This document shows, piece after piece, positions 6,710-14,828 of a DNA stretch of 34,130 bases. The position numbers and the translations under genes were made by a program. Source of the DNA: Candidatus Binatia bacterium. GTDB lineage: Bacteria; Desulfobacterota; Binatia; UBA9968; JAJDTQ01. Numbering within the stretch: position 1 is the first letter of the stretch; every line of letters starts with the position of its first letter. Below the pieces are notes generated by a model, which was given only the letters and a program-made list of their open reading frames with translations, searched no databases and was not told the DNA's origin. Location of the stretch: positions 1 to 34,130 of the forward strand of contig JAJDXX010000244.1 of assembly GCA_022823055.1 (NCBI GenBank), in the 5' to 3' direction.

Positions 6710-7477
6710 ATGTACTCTCTGGAGGGACACAGCGCCATCGTCACCGGCGGTGCCAGCGGCATCGGCCTCGCCACCGTCCGCTTGCTGGCGGAAGCCGGCG
6801 CCAACGTCGTCATCGCGGACATCAACGAAGATGCCGGCGCGCAAGCCGTGGAGGAGTTCACGGCCAAGGGCGTGGGCGCGCTGTTTGTCAAGACCGACGT
6901 CACGCGGGGCGAGGACGTGGACGCGCTGATCCGCGCCACCACGGCCCGGTTCGGGTCGCTGGAAATCGTGATGCCTTTCGCCGGGATCGGGCTCGAGAAA
7001 CTCGCGCTGGAGACCACCCGTGAGGAATGGGACCGCATGATCGCCATCAATCTCACCGGCAGTTTCCTGGTGATGCAGGCGGCGGGCGCGGTCATGGTAG
7101 AGGCGGGCTACGGCCGCATCGTGGCCATGGCCTCCATCTCCGGCATGCGCGGAGGCACCGGGCGGGTCGCCTACGGCGCCACCAAGGGCGCCATGATCAC
7201 AATGACCCGAGTCATGGCCCTGGAGTTGGCGGAGACCGGGGTGACCGTGAACGCGTTGGCGCCGGGCCCGGTGGACACCGCGCTCACCCGGAAGATGTAC
7301 GACGACGAAACCCGCCGCGCCTATGACCGGGCCATTCCAATGCGCCGTTTCGCCCTTCCGGAAGAAGTGGCGCACGCGGCCCTGTTCCTGGCCCTGCCGC
7401 AGTCCGGCTACATCACCGGCATCACGCTGCCGGTGGACGGCGGCTTCACCTCAAGCGGCGTCATCAAGCGGAGTTGA
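6710..7477 (+). CDS. SDR family NAD(P)-dependent oxidoreductase
   Basis: This is a classical short-chain dehydrogenase of normal length (255 residues). It has the cofactor loop TGGASGIG (residues 12-19), D37 in VIADIN favouring NAD(H), N114 in INLTG, the catalytic S142, and Y155-x3-K159 in YGATKG. The C-terminal GYITGITLPVDGG is typical. The usual NNAG motif after strand 4 is replaced by MPFAG, which is uncommon. The ATG at 6710 has a GGAGG 8 nt upstream. The substrate cannot be told from sequence; relatives act on 3-oxoacyl or secondary alcohol groups. The gene ends 46 bp before the convergent amidohydrolase. Confidence 0.9.
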   Translation: MYSLEGHSAIVTGGASGIGLATVRLLAEAGANVVIADINEDAGAQAVEEFTAKGVGALFVKTDVTRGEDVDALIRATTARFGSLEIVMPFAGIGLEKLALETTREEWDRMIAINLTGSFLVMQAAGAVMVEAGYGRIVAMASISGMRGGTGRVAYGATKGAMITMTRVMALELAETGVTVNALAPGPVDTALTRKMYDDETRRAYDRAIPMRRFALPEEVAHAALFLALPQSGYITGITLPVDGGFTSSGVIKRS

Positions 7478-7523
7478 GCGTTCGCGGAGGCGGGTCCGGG
7501 AATGGTTCCACAAGCCGGCGGGG

Positions 7524-8630
7524 TCAAAGCTTGTAAAAGGCGAGGCCGTTCTCACGCAGGATCTTCCGCTTGACGGCCTCGGAGATGTCGGTGCGTTCGC
7601 GCAACTCTTCGATGCCCGTCTCGCGCGCCTCGGCATGGGGGATATCGCCCTCGATGAGGATCTGGTCCTCGCCCACCAGCTCGATCACCTGGGGCAGCAG
7701 CGGTTCCTCCGCCTCGCACGTCACGTAGACCCGGCCTTCCTTGAGGTATTCGCTGGGCGGCTTCTTCGACCGGTTCCCCAGCATCGCCACCACCGGATGG
7801 TAATGGTCCATCCGTCCCACCATGTAGGGGATCCACTCGGAACCGGCCTCCAGGAACGCTACCCGCAGCTTCGGGAAGCGGTCCAGCACGCCGCCGCCCA
7901 CGATGCTGAAGAAACCCATGAGCACCGGCAACGTGAAGCTCAGGATCAATGCGGCGTAGGGGTCCTCACAGGTCCGGGTCAGGCCCGGCGCGCTCCAGCC
8001 CGTGTGGATGCACACCGGCAGGTCCACCTCGCAGGCCGCCGCGTAGAACGGCGACAGGTCGGGATGGTGCAGCAAGGTCTGGCCCGCGGTGCCGCCGATC
8101 ATCAGCCCCACGGCGCCCAGCTCTCGGGCGCGCCGGACCTCCGCCACACACGCTTCGCGGTCGCGCATGGGAATGACCGCGGCCCACTTCAACCGATCGG
8201 GGCGTTCATTGCACCGTTGCGAGATCCAGGTGTTGTAGCTGCGCATCAAGGCGGCTTCGAATCGGGCATCGTCGGTAAGACGGTGGAACAGGATGGAGGA
8301 GAAGATCACCTGGATGTCGATGCCGAAGGCATCCAGGTCCCTGATCCGGGCGTCGATGTCCGTCATGCCCTGGCTGCCGATGTTGAATACCTTGTCGCGG
8401 GCGAACTTCATCTCCAGCGGAGTGCCGCTGAAGGTGGTGCCCTTACCCCACAGGCGGGGATGGACCTGGCCGTCGATGAGCCACCACGCGTCGATGTGGG
8501 AGTTGGTCGCCAACCCCTCCCCCTGCACGACCACCGGCGCGCGGTGGCGGAACTCGTCGTCCAGAAAGGCCCAGGTCTCGCGCACTTCCATGACGTGCGA
8601 ATCGGCATCAACGACGTCGATCTGTTTCAT
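7524..8630 (-). CDS. amidohydrolase_2 family metal-dependent hydrolase or decarboxylase
   Basis: The 368-residue protein has the TIM-barrel pattern of the ACMSD-related amidohydrolase_2 family. It shows the N-terminal DADSHVMEV metal site, the histidine in LPVCIHTGW, the FPKLRVAFLEAGSEWIPYM strand, and a terminal acid in IEGDIPHAEA, where most relatives have SDYPH. Members hydrolyse or decarboxylate aromatic or cyclic acids non-oxidatively; the substrate here is unknown. It is the last gene of a minus-strand group after two XRE-cupin regulators, starting only 22 bp after the stop of the nearer regulator, so co-transcription and regulation by them is likely. Confidence 0.85.
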   Translation of the reverse strand: MKQIDVVDADSHVMEVRETWAFLDDEFRHRAPVVVQGEGLATNSHIDAWWLIDGQVHPRLWGKGTTFSGTPLEMKFARDKVFNIGSQGMTDIDARIRDLDAFGIDIQVIFSSILFHRLTDDARFEAALMRSYNTWISQRCNERPDRLKWAAVIPMRDREACVAEVRRARELGAVGLMIGGTAGQTLLHHPDLSPFYAAACEVDLPVCIHTGWSAPGLTRTCEDPYAALILSFTLPVLMGFFSIVGGGVLDRFPKLRVAFLEAGSEWIPYMVGRMDHYHPVVAMLGNRSKKPPSEYLKEGRVYVTCEAEEPLLPQVIELVGEDQILIEGDIPHAEARETGIEELRERTDISEAVKRKILRENGLAFYKL

Positions 8631-8652
8631 AGTGCTTCACCCCCGGGCGGCG

Positions 8653-9246
8653 TCAGGCCTTTTCGCGCTCGAACCGCGCGGCTTCGCAAACGGCAAGAAT
8701 CACCGCGTCGTCCTCACCCGCGGCCACGAAGCCGTGGGGAATGCGGCCGTCGAAATGCACGGACTCGCCGGTTTGCAGGAGAAGGGCGCTGTACGGTTCC
8801 ATGTAGAATTTCACCGGCCCGTTGACGACGTACAGGAACTCCTCCCCCGCGTGGCCGTCGACAACCTTCGGCTCGCGCGTCTCCTTGGGCAGTCGCACCA
8901 GCATCGGCAAGAGAGCCTTTTGAGCCAGCTCGCCGCTCAGCACACAATACTGGCCCCGGGCCGCGTCGTACACAATCCCGTCCCCCTCCCGATTCACCGT
9001 CCTCGAGCCGTGCGCGAACGTCGCGAAGCCGGCGCCGCCCACCAGTTCCGACAAGTCCAGCCCGATCCCCTCGCACAAGCGCGTCAAAACGTCGAAGTTC
9101 GGCGAAGTCTGGTTGTTCTCGATCTTGGACAACGTGGAGACGGCAATCCCGGTCTTCTCGGCCACCGCCGCCAGTGTCCAGTCGTTCTCACGCCGTATCC
9201 GACGGAGCAACCTGCTGAGACTGTTCGCCCGCTCAAACCGCGACAC
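8653..9246 (-). CDS. XRE-family regulator with C-terminal cupin domain (copy 1)
   Basis: Residues ~8-65 form a helix-turn-helix of the XRE type (TLAAVAEKTGIAVSTLSKIE) and residues ~100-190 a small cupin, with HAGEEFLYVVNGPVKF and GESVHFDGRIPHGF. Such proteins repress or activate neighbouring catabolic genes and sense a small ligand through the cupin. The ORF track begins at a TTG (9291). I prefer the GTG at 9246 (197 residues), because it aligns exactly with the start of the paralogue at 9952 and leaves the promoter-like TATAAT and repeat sites upstream of the gene. It lies directly upstream of the amidohydrolase and downstream of its paralogue. Confidence 0.85.
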   Translation of the reverse strand: MSRFERANSLSRLLRRIRRENDWTLAAVAEKTGIAVSTLSKIENNQTSPNFDVLTRLCEGIGLDLSELVGGAGFATFAHGSRTVNREGDGIVYDAARGQYCVLSGELAQKALLPMLVRLPKETREPKVVDGHAGEEFLYVVNGPVKFYMEPYSALLLQTGESVHFDGRIPHGFVAAGEDDAVILAVCEAARFEREKA

Positions 9247-9274
9247 GTGTCCCACCCGATTCCGGCCGGAAATG

Positions 9275-9317
9275 ATTATATGTCCTGACAAAAATAGGCA
9301 TTAGACGAAAATATGTC
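9275..9317 (-). promoter_or_regulatory. promoter/operator region of XRE-cupin copy 1
   Basis: On the minus strand a perfect TATAAT (-10) covers 9275-9280, ~29 bp from the preferred GTG start; the -35 is weak. The 7-mer ATATGTC (plus-strand reading) occurs at 9278-9284 and 9311-9317, 33 bp apart, about three helical turns. The first copy overlaps the -10. This layout suits autoregulation by an XRE protein. Confidence 0.5.
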
Positions 9318-9343
9318 TCCCATTTGATGGCCCAAAAACGTAT

Positions 9344-9952
9344 TTACCCGTGCCCGGTGTACTCTTTCTCCGTCGAAATCACATCCGTTTGCGAGACTAC
9401 GAGAAGCAGCGCGTCCCGGTCGCCCTCCGCGACCGTTGCGTGTGGCATCCGCGCGTCGAAGTGCACGGATTCTCCCGTCTTCAGGATTATCGAACGGTAC
9501 GGTTCCATGAAGAACTTCACTGCTCCACTAAGAACGAAGACGAACTCTTCTCCCGCGTGAGACGCGACAACGGCCGGCGTCTCGCCGCCCTTCGGCACCC
9601 GAATCAGTCGAGGCGTCATGACCTTCTTCGCGAGCTCGGCGCTCAGCACAAGGTACTCGCCGTGAGGTGATCGGTACCGGAGCCCGTCTCCCAGGCGGTT
9701 GACGGTCCTGGAGGCTTGGGCGAACGCGGAACCGCTTCCGGCCTGGAAAAATTCGGCCAGGTTCATTTCCAGGCCCTCGCACAGGCGAACGAGGACGTCG
9801 TAGTTGGGGGAGGTCTGATTTTTTTCGATCTTGGACAGGGTGGACACGGCGACGCCGGTCTTCCCGCTCACCGTGGCAAGAGTCCAGCCGTTCTCGCGCC
9901 GGAGACGGTGCAACGCCTGTCCGACATCGTGGGAGCGTGGTATTGCGCGCAT
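9344..9952 (-). CDS. XRE-family regulator with C-terminal cupin domain (copy 2)
   Basis: This is a paralogue of the next gene with the same architecture: helix-turn-helix TLATVSGKTGVAVSTLSKIE near residues 20-45 and a cupin with HAGEEFVFVLSGAVKF and GESVHFDARMPHATV. The ATG at 9952 (202 residues) has an AGGAG just upstream and gives the same N-terminal length as copy 1; the ORF start at 10036 adds a basic, unlikely extension. It is the first gene of the minus-strand group copy 2, copy 1, amidohydrolase, and is divergent from the maiA operon, so it may control both directions. The cupin ligand is unknown. Confidence 0.85.
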   Translation of the reverse strand: MRAIPRSHDVGQALHRLRRENGWTLATVSGKTGVAVSTLSKIEKNQTSPNYDVLVRLCEGLEMNLAEFFQAGSGSAFAQASRTVNRLGDGLRYRSPHGEYLVLSAELAKKVMTPRLIRVPKGGETPAVVASHAGEEFVFVLSGAVKFFMEPYRSIILKTGESVHFDARMPHATVAEGDRDALLLVVSQTDVISTEKEYTGHG

Positions 9953-10032
9953 GCGGCTCCTGTCTTGGTTTACGCGTAGCTGCAACAAAGGATACTTACG
10001 TTGCCGACGTGAAACCATAGCTCGCCGGTGAA

Positions 10033-10070
10033 ACAACGGTTCACTACTTTATAAGAACATATACCGTTGT
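10033..10070. promoter_or_regulatory. inverted repeat ACAACGGT-N22-ACCGTTGT, candidate operator
   Basis: A perfect 8-bp inverted repeat (10033-10040 and 10063-10070) with a 22-bp A/T-rich spacer lies between the divergent XRE-cupin copy 2 and maiA genes. The spacer contains TTATAA and an ACATAT similar to the sites in front of copy 1. Centre-to-centre spacing is 30 bp, close to three turns, as expected for a dimeric repressor. The rest of the gap to 10286 shows nothing else that I can name. Confidence 0.5.
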
Positions 10071-10286
10071 CCGGAGCAAGCATCCGGGCTAACGTTCCTC
10101 GCCGCGGCGAAAAGTTATTGACGGCGGAAAAGGGCGGCGGAAAAGGAGAGAGTTTCTGCGTGCTGGCGCCGTCGATCCCGCCGCGCTAGACTTCCGGCAT
10201 TCACGGCCCGCCGCGCGGAACCGGTTGGGACGGGAGCGAGGCGGATGTGGAGGGAGGCGGCGGCGCCGGTGGGAATCGGAGGGAAC

Positions 10287-10925
10287 ATGAAACTCTACGG
10301 CTACTTTCGGAGCTCGGCGTCCTACCGGGTGCGCATCGCTCTGTCGCTCAAGGGCCTGGACTACGACCTTCAACCCATCCATCTGCGCCGCGGGGATCAG
10401 CGGGCGATGGACTACCTTGCGCGAAATCCCCAAGGACTGGTCCCGGCGCTGGTGGATGACGGAAAGGTGCTCACGCAATCCCTGGCCATCATGGAGTATC
10501 TGGAGGAACGGTTTCCGGAACCGGCTCTGCTGCCCGGCGACGCGGCGGACCGGGCGTGGGTGCGGGCGCTGGCGCAGGTAGTGGCCTGCGACATCCACCC
10601 GATCAACAACCTGCGGATCCTGCAGTACCTGGAGAACGACCTGGAACTGGACGACGGCGCCCGGGCCGCGTGGGCCCGGCGGTGGATCGAGGACGGGTTT
10701 GGCGCGCTGGAAGCAATGCTGAAGGACGACCCGCGCACCGGGGACTACTGCTTCGGAGACAATCCGACGCTCGCCGATATCTGCCTCGTCCCGCAGATCT
10801 TCAACTCGCAGCGTTTCGCCGTGGACATGGGGCGGTTCCCCACCCTGGCGCGGATCCACGAGAACTGCATGCGCCTTTCCGCGTTCAAGGACCAGGCCCC
10901 CGAACGACAGCCCGACGCCGAATGA
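10287..10925 (+). CDS. maiA: maleylacetoacetate isomerase (zeta-class glutathione transferase)
   Basis: The 212-residue protein has the zeta-class GST glutathione site SSASYRVRIAL at residues 9-19, where the family signature is SSCxxRVRIAL and bacterial members often have Ala. It also has the thioredoxin-fold TQSLAIMEYLEE segment and the helical CDIHPINNLRIL motif typical of MaiA. MaiA isomerises maleylacetoacetate to fumarylacetoacetate in tyrosine/homogentisate breakdown, or maleylpyruvate in gentisate breakdown. The ATG at 10287 follows GGAGGGAA; the ORF start at 10245 is too long. Its stop overlaps the start of the transporter (ATGA), so the two are translationally coupled. No homogentisate or fumarylacetoacetase gene is nearby, so the exact substrate is open. 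Confidence 0.9.
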   Translation: MKLYGYFRSSASYRVRIALSLKGLDYDLQPIHLRRGDQRAMDYLARNPQGLVPALVDDGKVLTQSLAIMEYLEERFPEPALLPGDAADRAWVRALAQVVACDIHPINNLRILQYLENDLELDDGARAAWARRWIEDGFGALEAMLKDDPRTGDYCFGDNPTLADICLVPQIFNSQRFAVDMGRFPTLARIHENCMRLSAFKDQAPERQPDAE

Positions 10926-12310
10926 CCATCGCGCTGTCACCGGCGCGGCTGTTGGCGGCGGCAGCGTGCGCGGGCGGCCTCGTGCTCGCCATCATGCCCA
11001 CGCCCGCCGGAATGCCTCCCGCGGTCCTGCCCACCGCGGCCGTCGTGGTGGTATGCGTGGGCCTTTGGGCCACGGCGGTCATCCCCGAATACCTCACGGC
11101 GGTCATCTTCTGCTTCCTGGCGGTGACCGTCACCGGCGCGCCGCCGGACACGGTCTTCGCGGGTTTCTCCTCCACCGCGGGGTGGTTGGTCTTCGGCGGC
11201 CTGATCATCGCCGCGGCGGTGCAGACCACCGGCCTGGGGGCACGCATCGCCACCGCCGCGACGGCCTGGTTCGGCCGCTCCTATCGCGGATTCCTGTGCC
11301 GCATCGTCCTCACCGCCGGACTCATGGGCTTCATCGTACCTTCGAACATGAGCCGGGTGCTGGTCATGCTGCCGATCTTTCTCAGCATGGGCGAGCGCCT
11401 CGGGTTCGAGCGCGGGAGCACCGGGCGCACCGGCGTGACCCTGGCGGTGGCCGCGGGCAGCATCTTCCCGAGCTTCGGCATCCTCACCGCCGCCGTACCC
11501 AACGTCGTCATGCTGGGGGCGGCCGAGAGCATCCACGGTATCCACATCACCTACGGCGAGTACTTCCTGATGCACTTCCCGGTCATCAGCATCGTCAACC
11601 TCGTCGCCCTGCCCTTCCTCATCGCCGCCCTGTTCCCGGCCGAGGTGCGCGCGTTGGAGACGGCGGACGCGCCCGCCCCTTGGACGGCCGCGGAGCGCAG
11701 GCTGCTGCTGATCCTGGTGGCGGCTCTGGCTCTGTGGGTAACGGATTACTGGCACCGGGTGTCGCCAGCCTGGATCGCCCTCGGAGCCGGCATCCTGTGC
11801 CTCTTGCCGCGACTGGGTTGCATGCCGCCCGAGTCCCTCACGGGCAAGGTCAACCTCGGGCCATGGCTCTTCATCTGCGGCATCGTGGGCCTGGGGTCGG
11901 TGGCCGTGCACAGTGGATTGGGGGATCTGCTGGCGGGCTGGTTGCTGGACAAGCTCCCCATGGAGCCGGGCCGCGATTTCTTCAACCTCGCGGCCATGAG
12001 CGCCGTGGGCATGCTCATCAGCATCGCCACGACGGTTCCGGCCGAGCCGGTGATCGCGGCTACCCTGGCCAAGGACCTCAGCGCCGTCACCGGCTGGCCG
12101 GTGGCCACGGTGCTTCTGACCCAGACTGTCAACTGGTCCATGGTGCCCTTTCCGTACGAGCTGCCGCCCATGGTGGTGGCGGCGCGCCTCAGCGGCATGC
12201 GGGTGGTCCAGGCCACGCGACTCTTGCTGTTCTTGACCCTCCTGGCCTGGACCGTGACCCTGCCGCTGCAGTTCCTCTGGCTGCGCCATCTGGGATACTT
12301 CGCGGGGTGA
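10922..12310 (+). CDS. SLC13/DASS-type anion transporter
   Basis: This is a 462-residue integral membrane protein with about 11-12 hydrophobic segments. It has the DASS-family features TAAVVVVCVGLWATAVIPEY near the N-terminus, a first SNMSRVLVMLP-type substrate loop around residue 140, and a second TVPAEPVIAATLAKD region near residue 365. The family carries di- and tricarboxylates, sulfate or related anions, usually with sodium. The ATG at 10922 overlaps the maiA stop. Together with maiA and the TauE/SafE gene it forms one operon, suggesting import of an organic acid whose catabolism needs MaiA. The long minus-strand ORFs across it are shadows. Confidence 0.85.
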   Translation: MTIALSPARLLAAAACAGGLVLAIMPTPAGMPPAVLPTAAVVVVCVGLWATAVIPEYLTAVIFCFLAVTVTGAPPDTVFAGFSSTAGWLVFGGLIIAAAVQTTGLGARIATAATAWFGRSYRGFLCRIVLTAGLMGFIVPSNMSRVLVMLPIFLSMGERLGFERGSTGRTGVTLAVAAGSIFPSFGILTAAVPNVVMLGAAESIHGIHITYGEYFLMHFPVISIVNLVALPFLIAALFPAEVRALETADAPAPWTAAERRLLLILVAALALWVTDYWHRVSPAWIALGAGILCLLPRLGCMPPESLTGKVNLGPWLFICGIVGLGSVAVHSGLGDLLAGWLLDKLPMEPGRDFFNLAAMSAVGMLISIATTVPAEPVIAATLAKDLSAVTGWPVATVLLTQTVNWSMVPFPYELPPMVVAARLSGMRVVQATRLLLFLTLLAWTVTLPLQFLWLRHLGYFAG

Positions 12311-12314
12311 CGTC

Positions 12315-13037
12315 GTGGGATGGGAGACCGGACTCTACGTTTTCGCCGTGGTGCTGTTGGCCGCAAGCCTTCAGGGCATCACCGGGGCCGGCATGATGAT
12401 CCTCTCGGTGCCCCCGCTGCTGGTGGCGTTGCCGGCCACGGTGGTGGTTCCGAGCATGGTCCTGGTCTTTCTGCCCCTAGGCTTGGCCCAACTCATACAG
12501 CTCCACCGGGACGTCGATTGGCGGCGCCTCGCGATCCTGTTCGTCAGCTCCGCCCTCATGGTCCCGTTCGGCGCCATGGTCCTGAAGGAAGTCGACACGG
12601 TGACGTTGCAACGGGGGATCGGTGCGCTGATGATCGTCCTGGTGCTGTTGCTTCATATCAAGCCCGGTCCCCCGTACGCGCGGGAAGCGCCGGCGTGCGC
12701 GGCCGTCGGCCTGATCGCGGGGTTCCTCGCTGCCAGCACCACCGTGGCCGGACCGCCGCTGGTGCTGCTGGGGCTGAAGCAACTCTGGGAACCGGCCGTC
12801 TTCCGCGCCACCGCCATCGCCTATTTCTTCAGCATTTCCGCGTTCTCCCTGCCGTTCTACTGGGAAATGGACCTGCTCACCCCGGTCACTGGGCAGTTCT
12901 CCCTCTACGGCCTGCCCGCCGTGGCCGTCGGTTACTTCACGGCGACGTGGCTCCGCGCACGAGTGTCGGTGGCGGCGTTCCGCCGGCTCGCCACCGCCGT
13001 GGTGGTCATCGGGGCCTTGTCCGCCGTCCTCTTTTGA
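12315..13037 (+). CDS. TauE/SafE-family membrane carrier
   Basis: The 240-residue protein has ~8 membrane segments arranged as two halves, each opening with a glycine-rich loop: LQGITGAGMMILSVPPLL in the first half and GFLAASTTVAGPPLVLLGLK in the second. This is the TauE/SafE duplication. Members export sulfite, sulfoacetate or other organic anions. The start is the GTG at 12315, 4 bp after the transporter stop, with GGGGTGA as ribosome binding site. The pairing of an importer-like SLC13 with an exporter-like TauE in one operon suggests uptake of a substrate and release of a by-product anion, which is inference. Confidence 0.85.
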   Translation: MGWETGLYVFAVVLLAASLQGITGAGMMILSVPPLLVALPATVVVPSMVLVFLPLGLAQLIQLHRDVDWRRLAILFVSSALMVPFGAMVLKEVDTVTLQRGIGALMIVLVLLLHIKPGPPYAREAPACAAVGLIAGFLAASTTVAGPPLVLLGLKQLWEPAVFRATAIAYFFSISAFSLPFYWEMDLLTPVTGQFSLYGLPAVAVGYFTATWLRARVSVAAFRRLATAVVVIGALSAVLF

Positions 13038-13050
13038 ACAGCATGCGGAG

Positions 13051-13079
13051 TTGACAACCCCAGGGTACGTTGATACAAG
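13051..13079 (+). promoter_or_regulatory. sigma70-type promoter for the family-5 binding protein
   Basis: A consensus TTGACA (13051-13056) is separated by exactly 17 bp from TACAAG (13074-13079). The expected transcription start is about 13086, giving a leader of ~58 nt to the ATG at 13144. Confidence 0.65.
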
Positions 13080-13143
13080 CGCGGGTTTGGGCAGCAGTAC
13101 GCCAAGGTTGTAGCGGATCAACCGAACACGAAGGGAGACCGAT

Positions 13144-14670
13144 ATGCGGAACCATTTGCGAACCACTTTCCTGGCCCTGGCCGTCGCAATACTTGCCCTG
13201 AGCCTTGCGGCCAACACGGCGTGGGCACAGAAGAAGACCCGTGTCACCATCGGCGCCACCGAAACCATGGAGACCCACAACCCGTACGGCGACAGCGTGG
13301 CGCTGCTCTACGGCATCTACACGGAGTTGGCCGGCCCCCTGTGCAAGTACAACTGGAGCAACGGCAGTTGGGAGCCGCGTCTGGCCAAGAGCTGGAAGGT
13401 CGTGGACCCCAACAACTGGGTGTTCGAGCTGGACCAGCGCTACAAGTTCAACGACGGCAGCCCGGTGACGGCCCACGACATCGTCCACTCCATCTGGCGC
13501 ATCTTCAACGACCCGCAGAGCAAGCAGAAGGCATCCGTGGCCCGTCCGGTCAAGGAGGTCAAGGCGCTCAGCGACTTTTCCGTGCAGGTTACGACCCACA
13601 AGCCCACCGCGCCGCTGCTGGACTTCCTCTGTGACGGCCTGATCATCACGAGCAAGGCGGTGTACGACAAGTACGGCCCGGCGGAGGCCGACCGGAAACA
13701 CCACTTGGGCGGCGGCCCCTACGAGCTGGTGGAGCTGGTGCAGGGCCAGCGCATGGTCATCCGGAAGCGCCCCGATCACCCGGCCATGTCGAGGAATCCC
13801 GACGCTCCGGACGAGGTCGTCTTCCGCGTCATGCGCGAGACCGAGCAGCGGGTGGCGGCCCTCATGAACAACGAGGTGCAGGTCGCGCAGCTCATCCCGC
13901 CGCATCTGATGAAGACGGTGGAAAACTCCGACAGACACAAGATCGTGAAGATCCAATCCCTCGTGATCATGTTCCTGGGCATGCAGCCCAAGCCGCCCTT
14001 CGACAAGAAGGAAGTGCGCCAGGCGGTGTGCTACGCCATCGACCGGGACAAGATCATCGCGACCCTGCTGCAGGGACAGGCGCAACGGCTCGACGGGCCC
14101 CTGGGTCCCGGCCAGTTGGGATACAACCCGAACCTGAAGGCCCGCTACACCTACGACCCCAAGAAAGCGCGCGAACTGCTGACGCAGGCCGGGCATCTGG
14201 GCGTCGAGGTGGAGCTGCAGACCCCGGTCGGCCGCTACATCCTGGACAAGCAGGTGACCGAGGCCATGATCCCGATGCTCAACGCCGCGGGCTTCAAGGC
14301 CAAGCTGCGGACGCCGGAGTGGCCCACCCTCTGGGCCAACGTCCAGGTGGGCAAAGTGCCGTTCTTCTACATGGGCCGTGGCGGCGTTCTTGATCCGAGC
14401 TCGGCGTTCCACCAGTACTTCAGAAAGGGCGGCTCGCCGCGGATCGGTTTCTCCCATCCCGACATCGACGCGGCCCTCGACAAGGAACAGCAGGAGTTCG
14501 ATCCGGTGAAGCGCAACGAGTACCTCACCGACGCCATGGAGCTGATCACGGACATGGCGCCCGCCTGCTTCCAGTGGCGGCACGAGTTCCTGTGGGGCAT
14601 GGCGAAGGACATCGACTATCAGCCTCCGGCCGACTCGCGCATCTACGGCATGGACATCAAAGTGAAGTAA
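13144..14670 (+). CDS. ABC transporter family-5 substrate-binding protein (dipeptide/oligopeptide type)
   Basis: The protein is 508 residues with a clear signal peptide: basic start, hydrophobic core, cleavage near TAWA-QKK at ~28. The mature part is an SBP_bac_5 fold, with ETMETHNPYGDS near the start, the WVFELDQRYKFNDGSPVTAHDIVHS block, and KEVRQAVCYAIDRDKII in the second lobe. Members deliver peptides, nickel, sugars or other solutes to DppBCDF-type permeases. No permease or ATPase gene is in the window, so it is an orphan component here. It has its own promoter and terminator and is therefore monocistronic. A GGGAG precedes the ATG. Confidence 0.9.
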   Translation: MRNHLRTTFLALAVAILALSLAANTAWAQKKTRVTIGATETMETHNPYGDSVALLYGIYTELAGPLCKYNWSNGSWEPRLAKSWKVVDPNNWVFELDQRYKFNDGSPVTAHDIVHSIWRIFNDPQSKQKASVARPVKEVKALSDFSVQVTTHKPTAPLLDFLCDGLIITSKAVYDKYGPAEADRKHHLGGGPYELVELVQGQRMVIRKRPDHPAMSRNPDAPDEVVFRVMRETEQRVAALMNNEVQVAQLIPPHLMKTVENSDRHKIVKIQSLVIMFLGMQPKPPFDKKEVRQAVCYAIDRDKIIATLLQGQAQRLDGPLGPGQLGYNPNLKARYTYDPKKARELLTQAGHLGVEVELQTPVGRYILDKQVTEAMIPMLNAAGFKAKLRTPEWPTLWANVQVGKVPFFYMGRGGVLDPSSAFHQYFRKGGSPRIGFSHPDIDAALDKEQQEFDPVKRNEYLTDAMELITDMAPACFQWRHEFLWGMAKDIDYQPPADSRIYGMDIKVK

Positions 14671-14691
14671 CGGGCCAGTGCCCAAGCGAAG

Positions 14692-14729
14692 AGAGGGGCA
14701 TGCTTCCGGGACCGGAGGCATGCCCCTCT
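14692..14729 (+). terminator. strong hairpin terminator after the binding protein gene
   Basis: A perfect 12-bp stem, AGAGGGGCATGC (14692-14703) and its complement (14718-14729), closes a 14-nt loop that can itself pair. It sits 22 bp past the stop. The tail TTGATTT is only moderately T-rich. Confidence 0.75.
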
Positions 14730-14828
14730 TGATTTGGCACGCCGGTGGCCGGTCCCGAAACTCACGGGGACCCGCGCGCGGGACGCGAAACCGGCGTCCC
14801 CGGACAAGACACTGAATGGAGGGCTTTC

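Noticed and set aside
7323-8825. 500-codon plus-strand ORF over the SDR end and amidohydrolase
   Set aside because: It starts inside the SDR gene and runs antisense through the amidohydrolase and the regulator; no homology.
10937-12289. 450-codon minus-strand ORF opposite the SLC13 gene, and the 10966-12396 plus-strand ORF
   Set aside because: Both are rich in Arg, Gly, His and Asp without motifs, and lie fully over a transporter with clear membrane segments in the correct frame.
12320-13054. ATG-started ORF overlapping the TauE/SafE gene
   Set aside because: It is out of frame with the hydrophobic TauE/SafE protein and reads as Arg/Gly/His-rich sequence; the GTG at 12315 in the correct frame has the homology.
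13006-14721. 571-codon minus-strand ORF opposite the family-5 binding protein
   Set aside because: It is antisense to a gene with promoter, signal peptide and terminator; its own translation is His/Val/Arg-rich with no fold signature.
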